From NCBI GenBank assembly GCA_900550145.1, contig URRF01000011.1, forward strand, positions 1 through 36,178: DNA of 36,178 nucleotides, given 5' to 3'. The position numbers were made by a program, and so were the translations under genes. Origin of the DNA: an uncultured Mollicutes bacterium (lineage in GTDB: Bacteria; Bacillota_I; Bacilli_A; RF39; UBA660). The notes under the pieces are model-generated. The model saw nothing but the letters and a program-made list of their open reading frames with translations. It was not told where the DNA came from and did no database searches. This document shows positions 23,687 through 31,716 of this stretch, piece after piece (the stretch's first letter is position 1; every line of letters begins with the position of its first letter).

Positions 23687-25064
23687 TTTTACTATCTCCT
23701 TCTAATTCACTAAATATTCCAATCATGTATGCTATATAAGTAGTTACAGCAGGTGCAAATAATGTATGACCTGATATATGAGCGCCTGCTAAAACAATTA
23801 ATACTGCAAAAATCATAATATTCTTATTATGTAAAATACTTTTAAGATTATTAAACATAAATAATGCTATACTCATAAAAGCCAATATTAATGGTGTCAA
23901 TATTGCTAGTGTTCCAATATATCCGTATTCAAATACCATATCATAATAATCTCTTTCAGTTATTACGATTTTTCCATCATCATTTTTTCCATATCCGCTA
24001 TATCCCATTCCAAATAATTTTTCAAGTAAAGAGCGTTTCTTTACTTTTTCAACCTTTTGTTCTAAATATTTATCCCTTCCATTTAAAATAAGTTCTGTTT
24101 TCTTATCATTCGAAATATTTTCTTTGGAATATTCTCCTTCCATATGTTTTTGCTCGTTTTTATAATCAAAATCTTTCTGATTAAATTTTGATTTATCAAT
24201 TGGAACTTTGCAATATATATTATAACTTCTAAATAAATCATAATTATTATAGCAAACTGGAATTGATGGAATTAATAAATATATAAATAATGGTATAAAC
24301 AACGACATTACAAGCATAACTGCTTGTCCTTTATTTTTAAAAAATATAAGTCTAACAATTTGAAAAATTAGGTTAAGACATAATATACCTACAACTCCTA
24401 TAAAACTTGCTTTAGTACCTAAACATAAAACAGAATACAAAATCATTATCAATGAAATTAATGATAATACAGAATAATTTGTTTTATAAAAATCATATAA
24501 TGTAACTCCAAATAATAACACTAATATCACTCCAAGTTCATTTGCAGAATAAAACCATCCCGAATATCCCTCTATACAATTTATAGAATCACCATATGTA
24601 CAAACTTCTGAACCAGTTAATTTAGCAATTAAAATACTACTAGAAATTATTAATCCATTTATTATTAAAATCTTATATGATAATTTTTCTTTCGACTTTT
24701 CATTATACATTAAAAAGAATATAAGTATAATTGGCAAATAACAAACTTTCATAATGTTTTTTACATCACTAATTACAAATGTCTTATTTAGAGCTGTAAT
24801 TAATATATTTATTAGAAATACAATAGAAAGAACTATTAATGACAATAAATTTTTTTTATTTTTTGTAATCTTTTCTGAAAAAATTATATAAATTAAGGCA
24901 TATAATAAGAATAAAGTCCTAATAACAACTCCAACAGTTACATCCATATTAGCATATTCTTTCATAAAAAAAGTTAATATATCTATTATTGGTTGTAATA
25001 CTATTATAATGGATATTATTTTTTTAGTATAAATTTTTTCCATAATTTCTTTAAATCCATTCAT
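23676..25064 (-). CDS. wzy: O-antigen/capsule polymerase-like membrane protein (Wzy type)
   Basis: This 462-residue protein has about ten or more membrane helices and one large charged extracytoplasmic loop (about residues 275-350). That loop is followed by the LLEKLFGMGYSGYGKN region, a layout typical of Wzy polymerases and O-antigen ligase-like proteins. Sequence conservation in this class is low, so the call rests on topology and its place next to wzx. It would link repeat units on the outer face. It has ribosome site AAGGAGAAGTAAGA before ATG and starts two bases after the epimerase. Confidence 0.78.
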   Translation of the reverse strand: MNGFKEIMEKIYTKKIISIIIVLQPIIDILTFFMKEYANMDVTVGVVIRTLFLLYALIYIIFSEKITKNKKNLLSLIVLSIVFLINILITALNKTFVISDVKNIMKVCYLPIILIFFLMYNEKSKEKLSYKILIINGLIISSSILIAKLTGSEVCTYGDSINCIEGYSGWFYSANELGVILVLLFGVTLYDFYKTNYSVLSLISLIMILYSVLCLGTKASFIGVVGILCLNLIFQIVRLIFFKNKGQAVMLVMSLFIPLFIYLLIPSIPVCYNNYDLFRSYNIYCKVPIDKSKFNQKDFDYKNEQKHMEGEYSKENISNDKKTELILNGRDKYLEQKVEKVKKRSLLEKLFGMGYSGYGKNDDGKIVITERDYYDMVFEYGYIGTLAILTPLILAFMSIALFMFNNLKSILHNKNIMIFAVLIVLAGAHISGHTLFAPAVTTYIAYMIGIFSELEGDSKNEN

Positions 25065-25066
25065 TC

Positions 25067-26029
25067 TTACTTCTCCTTATACCACTTTACAAACTTTTCT
25101 ATACCCTCTTTAAATGAGGTTTTAGGACAATAATTTAATATTTCTTTTGCTTTACTTATATCAGCATAAGCAATATCTACATCTCCTTGTTGCATAGGCA
25201 ATTGTTTTATTTTTGGTTCTTTATTTAATACTTCTGCGATTGTATTAATCATATCTTTTAAAGAAATTGGACTTGAATTTCCTAAATTTACTATTTCATA
25301 AACATCTTTATTATTTAATACATAATTTATTGATGAATATATACCAGATACTATATCATCTATATATGTATAATTCCTTGATGTTGTCCCATCTCCAAAC
25401 ATAGTAATTTCTTCATCATTAAGCATTAATCTTGTAAATTTATTTATAGCAAGATCTGGTCTTTGTCTTGGACCATATACTGTAAAAAATCTAAGCATAA
25501 TTACATTCATATTAAATAATTTATGATATACGTGTGTCATAACTTCATTTGATTTTTTAGTTGCAGCATATGGACTTATCGCATAATCTACTATATCTGT
25601 TTCTTTAAATGGGACTTTTTTATTGTTTCCATATACACTGCTTGATGATGCCATTACTAAATTTTTAACACCATATTCTTTCATAACTTCTAGTAAATTT
25701 TGCGTTCCAATACAATTTACTTCTTGATATAATATTGGATTTTCAATAGATGGCCTTACACCAGCCATTGCTGCTAAATGGATAACAACGTCTATTTTAT
25801 TTTCTCTAAATACTTTTTCTACATCACTTTTACATCTAAGATCAATTTCATATAACTTGTAATTTGGATTATCCAAATTATCCTTTACATTATTTCTTTT
25901 TATACTTGGATCGTAAAAATCACAAAAATTATCAATAACTACTACTCTATAATTATTTTTTAATAAAAAATCAGCTAAACTTGAGCCAATAAAACCAGCT
26001 CCTCCTGTGACTAAATATGTTTTATTCAT
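25067..26029 (-). CDS. UDP-glucuronate 4-epimerase
   Basis: The 320-residue short-chain epimerase has GGAGFIGSSL (9-18), AAMAGVRPSIENP, MASSSSVYGNN, the catalytic YAATKKS with Tyr154 and Lys158, FFTVYGPRQRPDLAI and a QQGDVDIAYAD segment near the C-terminus. These last motifs are characteristic of epimerases that turn UDP-glucuronate into UDP-galacturonate, and Ugd in the same operon makes the substrate. The start was moved to 26029, where AAGGAGAAAAAAC precedes ATG; it overlaps the end of the tagO-like gene by eight bases. A role on another UDP-sugar acid cannot be excluded. Confidence 0.88.
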   Translation of the reverse strand: MNKTYLVTGGAGFIGSSLADFLLKNNYRVVVIDNFCDFYDPSIKRNNVKDNLDNPNYKLYEIDLRCKSDVEKVFRENKIDVVIHLAAMAGVRPSIENPILYQEVNCIGTQNLLEVMKEYGVKNLVMASSSSVYGNNKKVPFKETDIVDYAISPYAATKKSNEVMTHVYHKLFNMNVIMLRFFTVYGPRQRPDLAINKFTRLMLNDEEITMFGDGTTSRNYTYIDDIVSGIYSSINYVLNNKDVYEIVNLGNSSPISLKDMINTIAEVLNKEPKIKQLPMQQGDVDIAYADISKAKEILNYCPKTSFKEGIEKFVKWYKEK

Positions 26030-27080
26030 GTTTTTTCTCCTTACTACTATCCTTAAAATCATATATTACATTTGTATTTATTACAAATACTATTACTAAT
26101 GCTAGTAATATACCATATATTATATAACCTAAATATTTATCTTTTAATATATATATTATTGATGCTGATGCGAATAATATATCAACTAAATATATAATTA
26201 AAACTGTCTGTTTTACTGATAAGTTTCTTCTAAGTAATTGATGATGAATATGATAACTATCTCCTTTAGATATAGATTCACCCTTTAAAAATCTTCTAAT
26301 TATTGCAAATAAAGTATCAAGAATAGGTATTGCTATTAATAAAAGTGGAACTATTAATGATGTCATTGTAACATTTTTAAATCCAAGAAGTGCAATAACA
26401 GCAATTATAAAACCCATAAAATTACTACCGGAATCCCCTGCAAATATTTTAGCTGGATTAAAGTTATGAACTAAAAAACCAAGTGTTGATCCAAGCATTA
26501 CAAAAGCAAGTACAAAATCAAGTCCATGTTTCCCTTGCATAGTTGCAATTATACCTATAGTTAAATAATATATAGAACTAATTCCGCCAGAAAGTCCATC
26601 AAGTCCGTCTATTAAATTAATGCAATTAACACATCCTAATATAAAAAATATAGTAAGTGGATATGACATTATTCCAAAATCCAAATATATTCCAAATGCA
26701 CTAACATCTTTTAAAAGTATACCTCCATATATAGCAATTACTAATGCAGCCATTAATTGCCCCGCAAATTTAATTGATGGTTTTAATTCTACTATATCAT
26801 CTATTATACCTGTTATTAATATAATAAAACTACCTATTAGTATAGAATTCATTTGAGCACTAGGTTCTCCAAATATCATATAACCAAGTAAATACCCCAA
26901 AAATATTCCAAGTCCACCTAACTTAGGTGTTGGTTTCTTATGAATATGTCTTCCCCCAGGCATATCAACTGCTCCTATTTGTACTGCTATTTTTTTAATA
27001 AAAGGTATAACTAGTGCAACAAATGTAAATGGTATTACAACCATAAGTATTATTTTTGCAAATAACTTACTATCAATCAT
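26022..27080 (-). CDS. tagO: Undecaprenyl-phosphate N-acetylhexosamine-1-P transferase, TagO/WecA family
   Basis: The 352-residue membrane enzyme has about ten or eleven helices. Its motifs are DMPGGRHIHKKPTPKLGGL (cytoplasmic loop), DDIVELKPSIKF, NLIDGLDGLSGG, FAGDSGSNFMGF with the catalytic Asp, and GDSYHIHHQLL, the His-rich motif of the WecA/TagO branch as opposed to MraY. It would start the lipid-linked repeat unit by moving GlcNAc-1-P (or similar) from UDP to undecaprenyl phosphate. Being first in the operon fits an initiating role. The same enzyme could also serve wall teichoic acid synthesis. Confidence 0.93.
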   Translation of the reverse strand: MIDSKLFAKIILMVVIPFTFVALVIPFIKKIAVQIGAVDMPGGRHIHKKPTPKLGGLGIFLGYLLGYMIFGEPSAQMNSILIGSFIILITGIIDDIVELKPSIKFAGQLMAALVIAIYGGILLKDVSAFGIYLDFGIMSYPLTIFFILGCVNCINLIDGLDGLSGGISSIYYLTIGIIATMQGKHGLDFVLAFVMLGSTLGFLVHNFNPAKIFAGDSGSNFMGFIIAVIALLGFKNVTMTSLIVPLLLIAIPILDTLFAIIRRFLKGESISKGDSYHIHHQLLRRNLSVKQTVLIIYLVDILFASASIIYILKDKYLGYIIYGILLALVIVFVINTNVIYDFKDSSKEKKHE

Positions 27081-27106
27081 ATAATCACTTCAATCTTTCA
27101 TTTTAT

Positions 27107-27112
27107 ATTATA
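27107..27112 (-). promoter_or_regulatory. Candidate -10 for the polysaccharide operon
   Basis: TATAAT lies 26 bases before the tagO-like start codon, after the ligA terminator. The -35 is weak (TAGATA at 17 bases). Confidence 0.45.
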
Positions 27113-27155
27113 ACAAATATTTTAAATCATATCTATATATAATTCGTATTTTTAC

Positions 27156-27182
27156 AAAAACACACATTTAATTCAATGTGCA
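27156..27182 (-). terminator. Terminator after ligA
   Basis: CACATT pairs with AATGTG (27175-27180 with 27163-27168) around a 6-base loop, extended by a G-U pair, and runs into T-rich sequence. It isolates ligA from the polysaccharide operon. Confidence 0.65.
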
Positions 27183-27184
27183 TT

Positions 27185-29170
27185 TTATTGGTTAATATAT
27201 TTTTCTAAATCATCATTATTCCATATCGTAATTCCTAGTTCATTTGCTTTATCATACTTACTCCCCGGCTCAGTTCCTACTATAACAACATCTGTTTTTT
27301 TACTTACTGAACCAGATACATTACCCCCAACAGATTCAATTATATTTTTAATTTCATCTCTACTTCTTGATAAAGTACCCGTTATTACAAATGTTTTACC
27401 TGTTATATTAGGATTATTTATTTCTTCTTTACCTAAATAATCCATATTTAAGTTATATTTCTTTAACTCATTTATTAATTTTATATTATTCTCATCTTTA
27501 AAATAATCAACTATACTATCCGCAATAATACCACCTATATCACGAATATTACTCAAATCCTCTTTTGTACTACTTATAAGATTATCCATAGTTTTATATC
27601 TTTTTGCCAAAATCTTTGCTGTTTTTTCTCCAACTTGTCTTATACCCAAACCAAATAATAATCTTTCTAATGAATTATTTTTTGAATTTTCTATTGCATT
27701 TAACATATTAGTTACACTTTTTTCTCCATATCCCTCAAGTTCCATTATATCCTTTTTATATTTATTTAAATTATATATATCACTTACTTTTGAAATATAT
27801 TTTAAATTATATAGATCCTCTATTATACTATCTCCAAGTCCATCTATATTCATTGCATTTCTCGATACAAAATGTGATAATTTTTCTATATTTCTTGCTG
27901 GACATTTTTCGTTCTTACAATAATAATCTGCCTCATCTTCTTTTTTATACAAATAAGAATTACATATAGGACACTTATCTATCATTTTAAAACTCACTTC
28001 AGATCCATCTCTTCTTTCTTTTATTGGACCAAGTACTGCCGGTATAACATCTCCTGCTTTTATAATAGATACAGTATCTCCTATTTTAATATCGTGATCT
28101 ATTACATATTTCTCATTATGAAGCGTTGCTTTTCTAATAGTTGATCCTTGAACTAAAACTGGTTCAAGAACTGCATTAGGTGTTATTTGACCCGTTCTTC
28201 CAACAGTAAATATTATATCAGTTAATTTTGTTAATACTTCTGTTGCTGGAAACTTATAAGCAGTTGCCCATTTAGGATACTTTGCCGTAAATCCAAGCTT
28301 TTGTTGCTCAACTACAGAATTATCTTTAATAACTATTCCATCTATTTCATATGGTAATTTACTTCTATTTTTAGTTTGATAATTAATAAATTCCATCACT
28401 CTATCAATTCCACCAACTAACTTATTATTTGGATTTGTCTTAAATCCAAGTTTTTTCATAAATTCTAATGCCTCATAATGAGTTGTTATCCCATAATCAA
28501 GTGGATTTGGTAAATGATATATAAACGTATCTAACTTTCTACTTGCTGCCACCTTAGAATCCAACTGTCTAATAGAACCCGCTGCAGCATTTCTAGGATT
28601 TTGTAAAAGTGGTAATCCATTTTCTTCTCTATTCCTATTAATTTCTTCAAATACACTTTTACTCATATATATTTCACCACGAACCTCTATATCTATCGGC
28701 TCATTTATTCTAAGAGGTACAGTTTTAATAGTTTTAACATTATTAGTAATATCCTCACCAACTACACCATCACCTCTCGTAGCAGCACTTACTAATTTAC
28801 CCTTTTCATATATTAAAGACACTGATAAACCATCTATTTTAAGTTCACAAACATACTCTGGACTAAAACCCTCTTTTCTTATTCTCTCATCAAAAGCCCT
28901 TATTTCGCTTTCATTAAATACATTACTAAGTGACATCATAGGTATTTTATGTGTTATCTTTTCAAATTCATCTAATACTTTCCCACCAACTCTATGTGTT
29001 GGAGAATCCTCCCTAACATATTCTGGATATTCACTTTCTAAATCAAATAATTCTCTTATATACTTATCATATTCCTGATCAGTTATAATTGGTTTATCTA
29101 GTGTATGATAATTATAATCTGCTTCATTAATAATATTAACAAGTTCATCTACTCTTCTTTTTACATCCAT
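27185..29170 (-). CDS. ligA: NAD-dependent DNA ligase
   Basis: LigA seals nicks during replication and repair. The 661-residue protein is complete: N-terminal NAD-binding domain Ia (1-65, with YHTLDKPIITDQEYDKYI), adenylation domain with the catalytic Lys111 in CELKIDGLS, RGDGVVGEDIT, PRNAAAGSIRQLD and the later EIDGIVIK, an OB fold (FTVGRTGQITPNA), a four-Cys zinc finger (CPIC...YYCKNEKC), helix-hairpin-helix repeats, and a C-terminal BRCT domain (from about 588). The ribosome site is GAGGTGATGAA. It starts 21 bases after the HigA-like gene. pcrA, its usual upstream neighbour in Bacilli, lies about 2.5 kb away beyond two inserted units. Confidence 0.98.
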   Translation of the reverse strand: MDVKRRVDELVNIINEADYNYHTLDKPIITDQEYDKYIRELFDLESEYPEYVREDSPTHRVGGKVLDEFEKITHKIPMMSLSNVFNESEIRAFDERIRKEGFSPEYVCELKIDGLSVSLIYEKGKLVSAATRGDGVVGEDITNNVKTIKTVPLRINEPIDIEVRGEIYMSKSVFEEINRNREENGLPLLQNPRNAAAGSIRQLDSKVAASRKLDTFIYHLPNPLDYGITTHYEALEFMKKLGFKTNPNNKLVGGIDRVMEFINYQTKNRSKLPYEIDGIVIKDNSVVEQQKLGFTAKYPKWATAYKFPATEVLTKLTDIIFTVGRTGQITPNAVLEPVLVQGSTIRKATLHNEKYVIDHDIKIGDTVSIIKAGDVIPAVLGPIKERRDGSEVSFKMIDKCPICNSYLYKKEDEADYYCKNEKCPARNIEKLSHFVSRNAMNIDGLGDSIIEDLYNLKYISKVSDIYNLNKYKKDIMELEGYGEKSVTNMLNAIENSKNNSLERLLFGLGIRQVGEKTAKILAKRYKTMDNLISSTKEDLSNIRDIGGIIADSIVDYFKDENNIKLINELKKYNLNMDYLGKEEINNPNITGKTFVITGTLSRSRDEIKNIIESVGGNVSGSVSKKTDVVIVGTEPGSKYDKANELGITIWNNDDLEKYINQ

Positions 29171-29191
29171 TTCATCACCTCTTAATACTAA

Positions 29192-30274
29192 TTACTCCCA
29201 AACATATTTTTCCTTATATTTTGATAAAAAAGAATACTCTTTTGTATCATTTTGAATTCTACCAATAACTATTCCAGGTAAAACACCCTGTGTCCTTGCA
29301 AATTTTTTTATCGCATTTATGTTCAAAACATTTTTTTCTATAAATTTATCATAATCATCTTTATTAATTAATGTATTCATCGCAAAATTATCTGCTTTAC
29401 TCTCAATTTCACTCTCTATAAAAGAATAATCTATATACTTATCTTCAAAGTCTTCATTCAATAAATGTGATATTTCATGAAATAAAGTAAACCAAAAAAT
29501 ATCTGAAAAGGATTGTCTTATTGTCATACACAAAATGACTCTATTATTTTTTTTCTTTATAAATCCCTGCACTGGAGCCCCAGTGAAATGGTGTACAACT
29601 TCAAATATAATTCCACATTCACTAAATATTTTTTTTAATTTTAAAATCATTTCATTCGGTTCTAAAAACATTGTACTTTTTATTTCATCATATTTCGTTT
29701 TCAATAATTCCTTATTAAAATCTACGTTAATTTTGTTTTGTTCAGTAAAATACTCACATAATTTTTGCCACGCATATAAAACATAAATATTTACTTTACT
29801 GCATTTAGAACCACGAAATGCAACTTGCTGTATTGGCAAATTAGGAATAGATGCAAGATCATTAATATTTAAAAATTTTCTTAAATTTAATATATTGATT
29901 GATTTGTTTGAAATATTATTTAGTATATTAATTTTATGACAATATAAAACAACTTCTTTTAATTGTTCTAAAATAGAATACTCTTTTTCAGATATTTCAT
30001 TTATTTTTTCTAATTCTATTATTTCTTTATCATATATTCCTTGTAAATTAATCCAAAATTCCGTTGATATTCCTAATGCATATTCCAACGCATTTGCAAA
30101 TTTGGAAGAAATACCTTTTTTACCACTTAACACTTCACTAATATGTTTTGCTGAATAATTAGTCCTAATCGCTAATTCCTCTTGACTCATATTCTTATCT
30201 TCAATAATTTCTCTAATTGTTTCTCCAGGATGAACGATTAAATCAAGGGATAAGCCATACATATTTTCCATCAT
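29192..30274 (-). CDS. HigA-type antitoxin fused to ImmA/IrrE-like metallopeptidase
   Basis: Residues 12-75 form an XRE helix-turn-helix of the HigA/VapI type (HPGETIREIIEDKNMSQEEL, then NYSAKHISEVLSGKKGIS). The C-terminal half has an ImmA/IrrE-like zinc peptidase motif, HEISH at 266-270, followed by ESKADNFAMN with the third metal ligand. The first domain should bind the operator upstream of higB and the toxin; the peptidase role is unclear, though related proteins cleave repressors. The start overlaps higB by 32 bases. ATGs at 30274, 30271 and 30262 are all possible. ligA follows 21 bases later and may be co-transcribed. Confidence 0.85.
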   Translation of the reverse strand: MMENMYGLSLDLIVHPGETIREIIEDKNMSQEELAIRTNYSAKHISEVLSGKKGISSKFANALEYALGISTEFWINLQGIYDKEIIELEKINEISEKEYSILEQLKEVVLYCHKINILNNISNKSINILNLRKFLNINDLASIPNLPIQQVAFRGSKCSKVNIYVLYAWQKLCEYFTEQNKINVDFNKELLKTKYDEIKSTMFLEPNEMILKLKKIFSECGIIFEVVHHFTGAPVQGFIKKKNNRVILCMTIRQSFSDIFWFTLFHEISHLLNEDFEDKYIDYSFIESEIESKADNFAMNTLINKDDYDKFIEKNVLNINAIKKFARTQGVLPGIVIGRIQNDTKEYSFLSKYKEKYVWE

Positions 30275-30590
30275 GATAATCCATCACTCCTTTAATCTCT
30301 ATTTTCTTACACTCATGTAAACTTTCGACGTCTAAACCATCTATTAATGGTTCTACTATTAATCTATAATTTTTATTTAAACTTATACCGAATAAATTAT
30401 ACAAATTGCCAGTTAAAGGGTGTGGCCTTCCTATACCATTATCCAAATATTGTTTGAAGTTAGATGATGCTCTAAGTTCATTAAATCTTTGATGCATCTT
30501 TTTTGCCATTTCTAAACCTACTTTTTTTATAAGTTTATTTGGATCATTAATTATTTTTTTTAGTCTATTGTCATTAATCTCAAGTTGCAA
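30243..30590 (-). CDS. HigB/RelE-type toxin
   Basis: This 115-residue basic protein has the RelE/HigB fold pattern: a helical N-terminus (KLIKKVGLEMAKKMHQRF), then GRPHPLTGNLYNLFGISLNKNYRLIVEP, corresponding to the compact beta-sheet in which an Arg lies in the RNase site. Such toxins cut mRNA on the ribosome. The start is a TTG, with AAGGGGG seven bases upstream. Toxin first and antitoxin second is the higBA order. A promoter and a palindrome directly upstream fit autoregulation. Confidence 0.82.
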   Translation of the reverse strand: MQLEINDNRLKKIINDPNKLIKKVGLEMAKKMHQRFNELRASSNFKQYLDNGIGRPHPLTGNLYNLFGISLNKNYRLIVEPLIDGLDVESLHECKKIEIKGVMDYHDGKYVWLIP

Positions 30591-30613
30591 GCCGTTTCCC
30601 CCTTTCTATATGC

Positions 30614-30632
30614 AATTACCTATCAGGTAATT
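30614..30632. promoter_or_regulatory. Palindromic operator of the higBA-like module
   Basis: AATTACCT-ATC-AGGTAATT is a perfect 8-bp inverted repeat placed just after the -10, over the expected start of transcription. This suits repression by the HTH domain of the HigA-like protein. Confidence 0.7.
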
Positions 30633-30634
30633 TA

Positions 30635-30663
30635 ATTATAAACTATTTATTTGCTGAAATCAA
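30635..30663 (-). promoter_or_regulatory. higBA-like promoter
   Basis: TTGATT (30658-30663) and TATAAT (30635-30640) have a 17-base spacer. Confidence 0.75.
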
Positions 30664-30670
30664 GTTACAA

Positions 30671-30798
30671 CTAAATATTATTTATAATTTTTTCTTCTTT
30701 TTCGCATAAGTAATTATCTATTAAACCACCTAATAATTTTCTTTTGGGTTAATGGTTTTGATTATTTCTAGGAGTATATCTTTACTCTTATAAACTTT
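30671..30798 (-). pseudogene. Possible coding remnant between the nucleotidyltransferase and higB
   Basis: After the nucleotidyltransferase stop, the frame continues as KVYKSKDILLEIIKTINPKE. If one A is added to an A4 run, it goes on LLGGLIDNYLCEKEEK to a TAG at 30671-30673. The composition looks protein-like, but no start codon or family is visible. It may be the tail of a gene lost when the toxin-antitoxin module arrived. Chance is possible in such AT-rich DNA. Confidence 0.25.
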
Positions 30799-31707
30799 TT
30801 ATTTCCACAAATTACTATTATATTCCCCTTCTTCAACTATATTTTTTATATATTCAACCACATCCTTCTTATCTTCTTTATAAGTTACACCAACCCACTT
30901 AGAGTTAGTTTTAATTACAGATACGTTGCAATATCCCTCTTTAATACCTTTTGAAAGTACTGATGGAATTAAATATTCACAACTATCTAAGTTATCTTTA
31001 TTCTCATCTAAAAAAGTTTTAAAATTATCTTCTATATACTTAAATATATTTGGCGTAAATGACATCATATTCATAGATACTAAAGTATCATTAGTTATTT
31101 TATATTCATTATTTGTAACAAGTGACGTCGCATAAATATCATTATCTCTTTTTTCAATTACACTCTCATCTAAACTAACTAAGTGATTATCATGTAATAC
31201 ACATACTCCTCTTTTTACTGTTCCATTTAAAGTAAGAGTATTAATAACTTTATATCCAACAAGTCCAAATTCTTCTTTACTACCATCATGTTTTTTATCC
31301 ATGAATTCACTTATTACTCTATATGCATCTTTCCCATAAAAATCATCTGCATTTATAATAGCAAATGGCTCATTTATCACATCTTTTGCACATAATATCG
31401 CATGTGCTGTACCCCATGGTTTAATTCTATTATCAGGAACACTATAACCACTTGGTAAATTACTTAACTCTTGAAATACATATTTAACATCTATTTTATC
31501 TTCTATTCTTTTACCAATAGTTTCTCTAAATATTTCATAATTTTCCTTTTTTATAATAAATACTATCTTATTAAAACCACATCTTATAGCATCATATATA
31601 CTATAATCAATAATAAATTCACCACTTGGTCCAACTGGTTCAAGCTGTTTAAGTCCTCCAAATCTACTGCCCATTCCTGCTGCTAAAATTAATAAAGTTT
31701 TATTCAT
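30799..31707 (-). CDS. Sugar-phosphate nucleotidyltransferase
   Basis: The 302-residue protein starts with LILAAGMGSRFGGLKQLEPVG, the nucleotide-binding signature of the NTP_transferase family, followed by GTAHAILCAKDVI and the metal-binding INADDFYG. These enzymes make NDP-sugars from a sugar-1-phosphate. Neither sugar nor nucleotide can be set from sequence; this branch is often annotated only as nucleotidyltransferase. It follows pcrA by nine bases with a strong ribosome site (ATAGGAGGATTTT), so it is part of that transcript. It may supply a precursor to the polysaccharide locus, which is inference. Confidence 0.85.
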   Translation of the reverse strand: MNKTLLILAAGMGSRFGGLKQLEPVGPSGEFIIDYSIYDAIRCGFNKIVFIIKKENYEIFRETIGKRIEDKIDVKYVFQELSNLPSGYSVPDNRIKPWGTAHAILCAKDVINEPFAIINADDFYGKDAYRVISEFMDKKHDGSKEEFGLVGYKVINTLTLNGTVKRGVCVLHDNHLVSLDESVIEKRDNDIYATSLVTNNEYKITNDTLVSMNMMSFTPNIFKYIEDNFKTFLDENKDNLDSCEYLIPSVLSKGIKEGYCNVSVIKTNSKWVGVTYKEDKKDVVEYIKNIVEEGEYNSNLWK

Positions 31708-31716
31708 AAAATCCTC

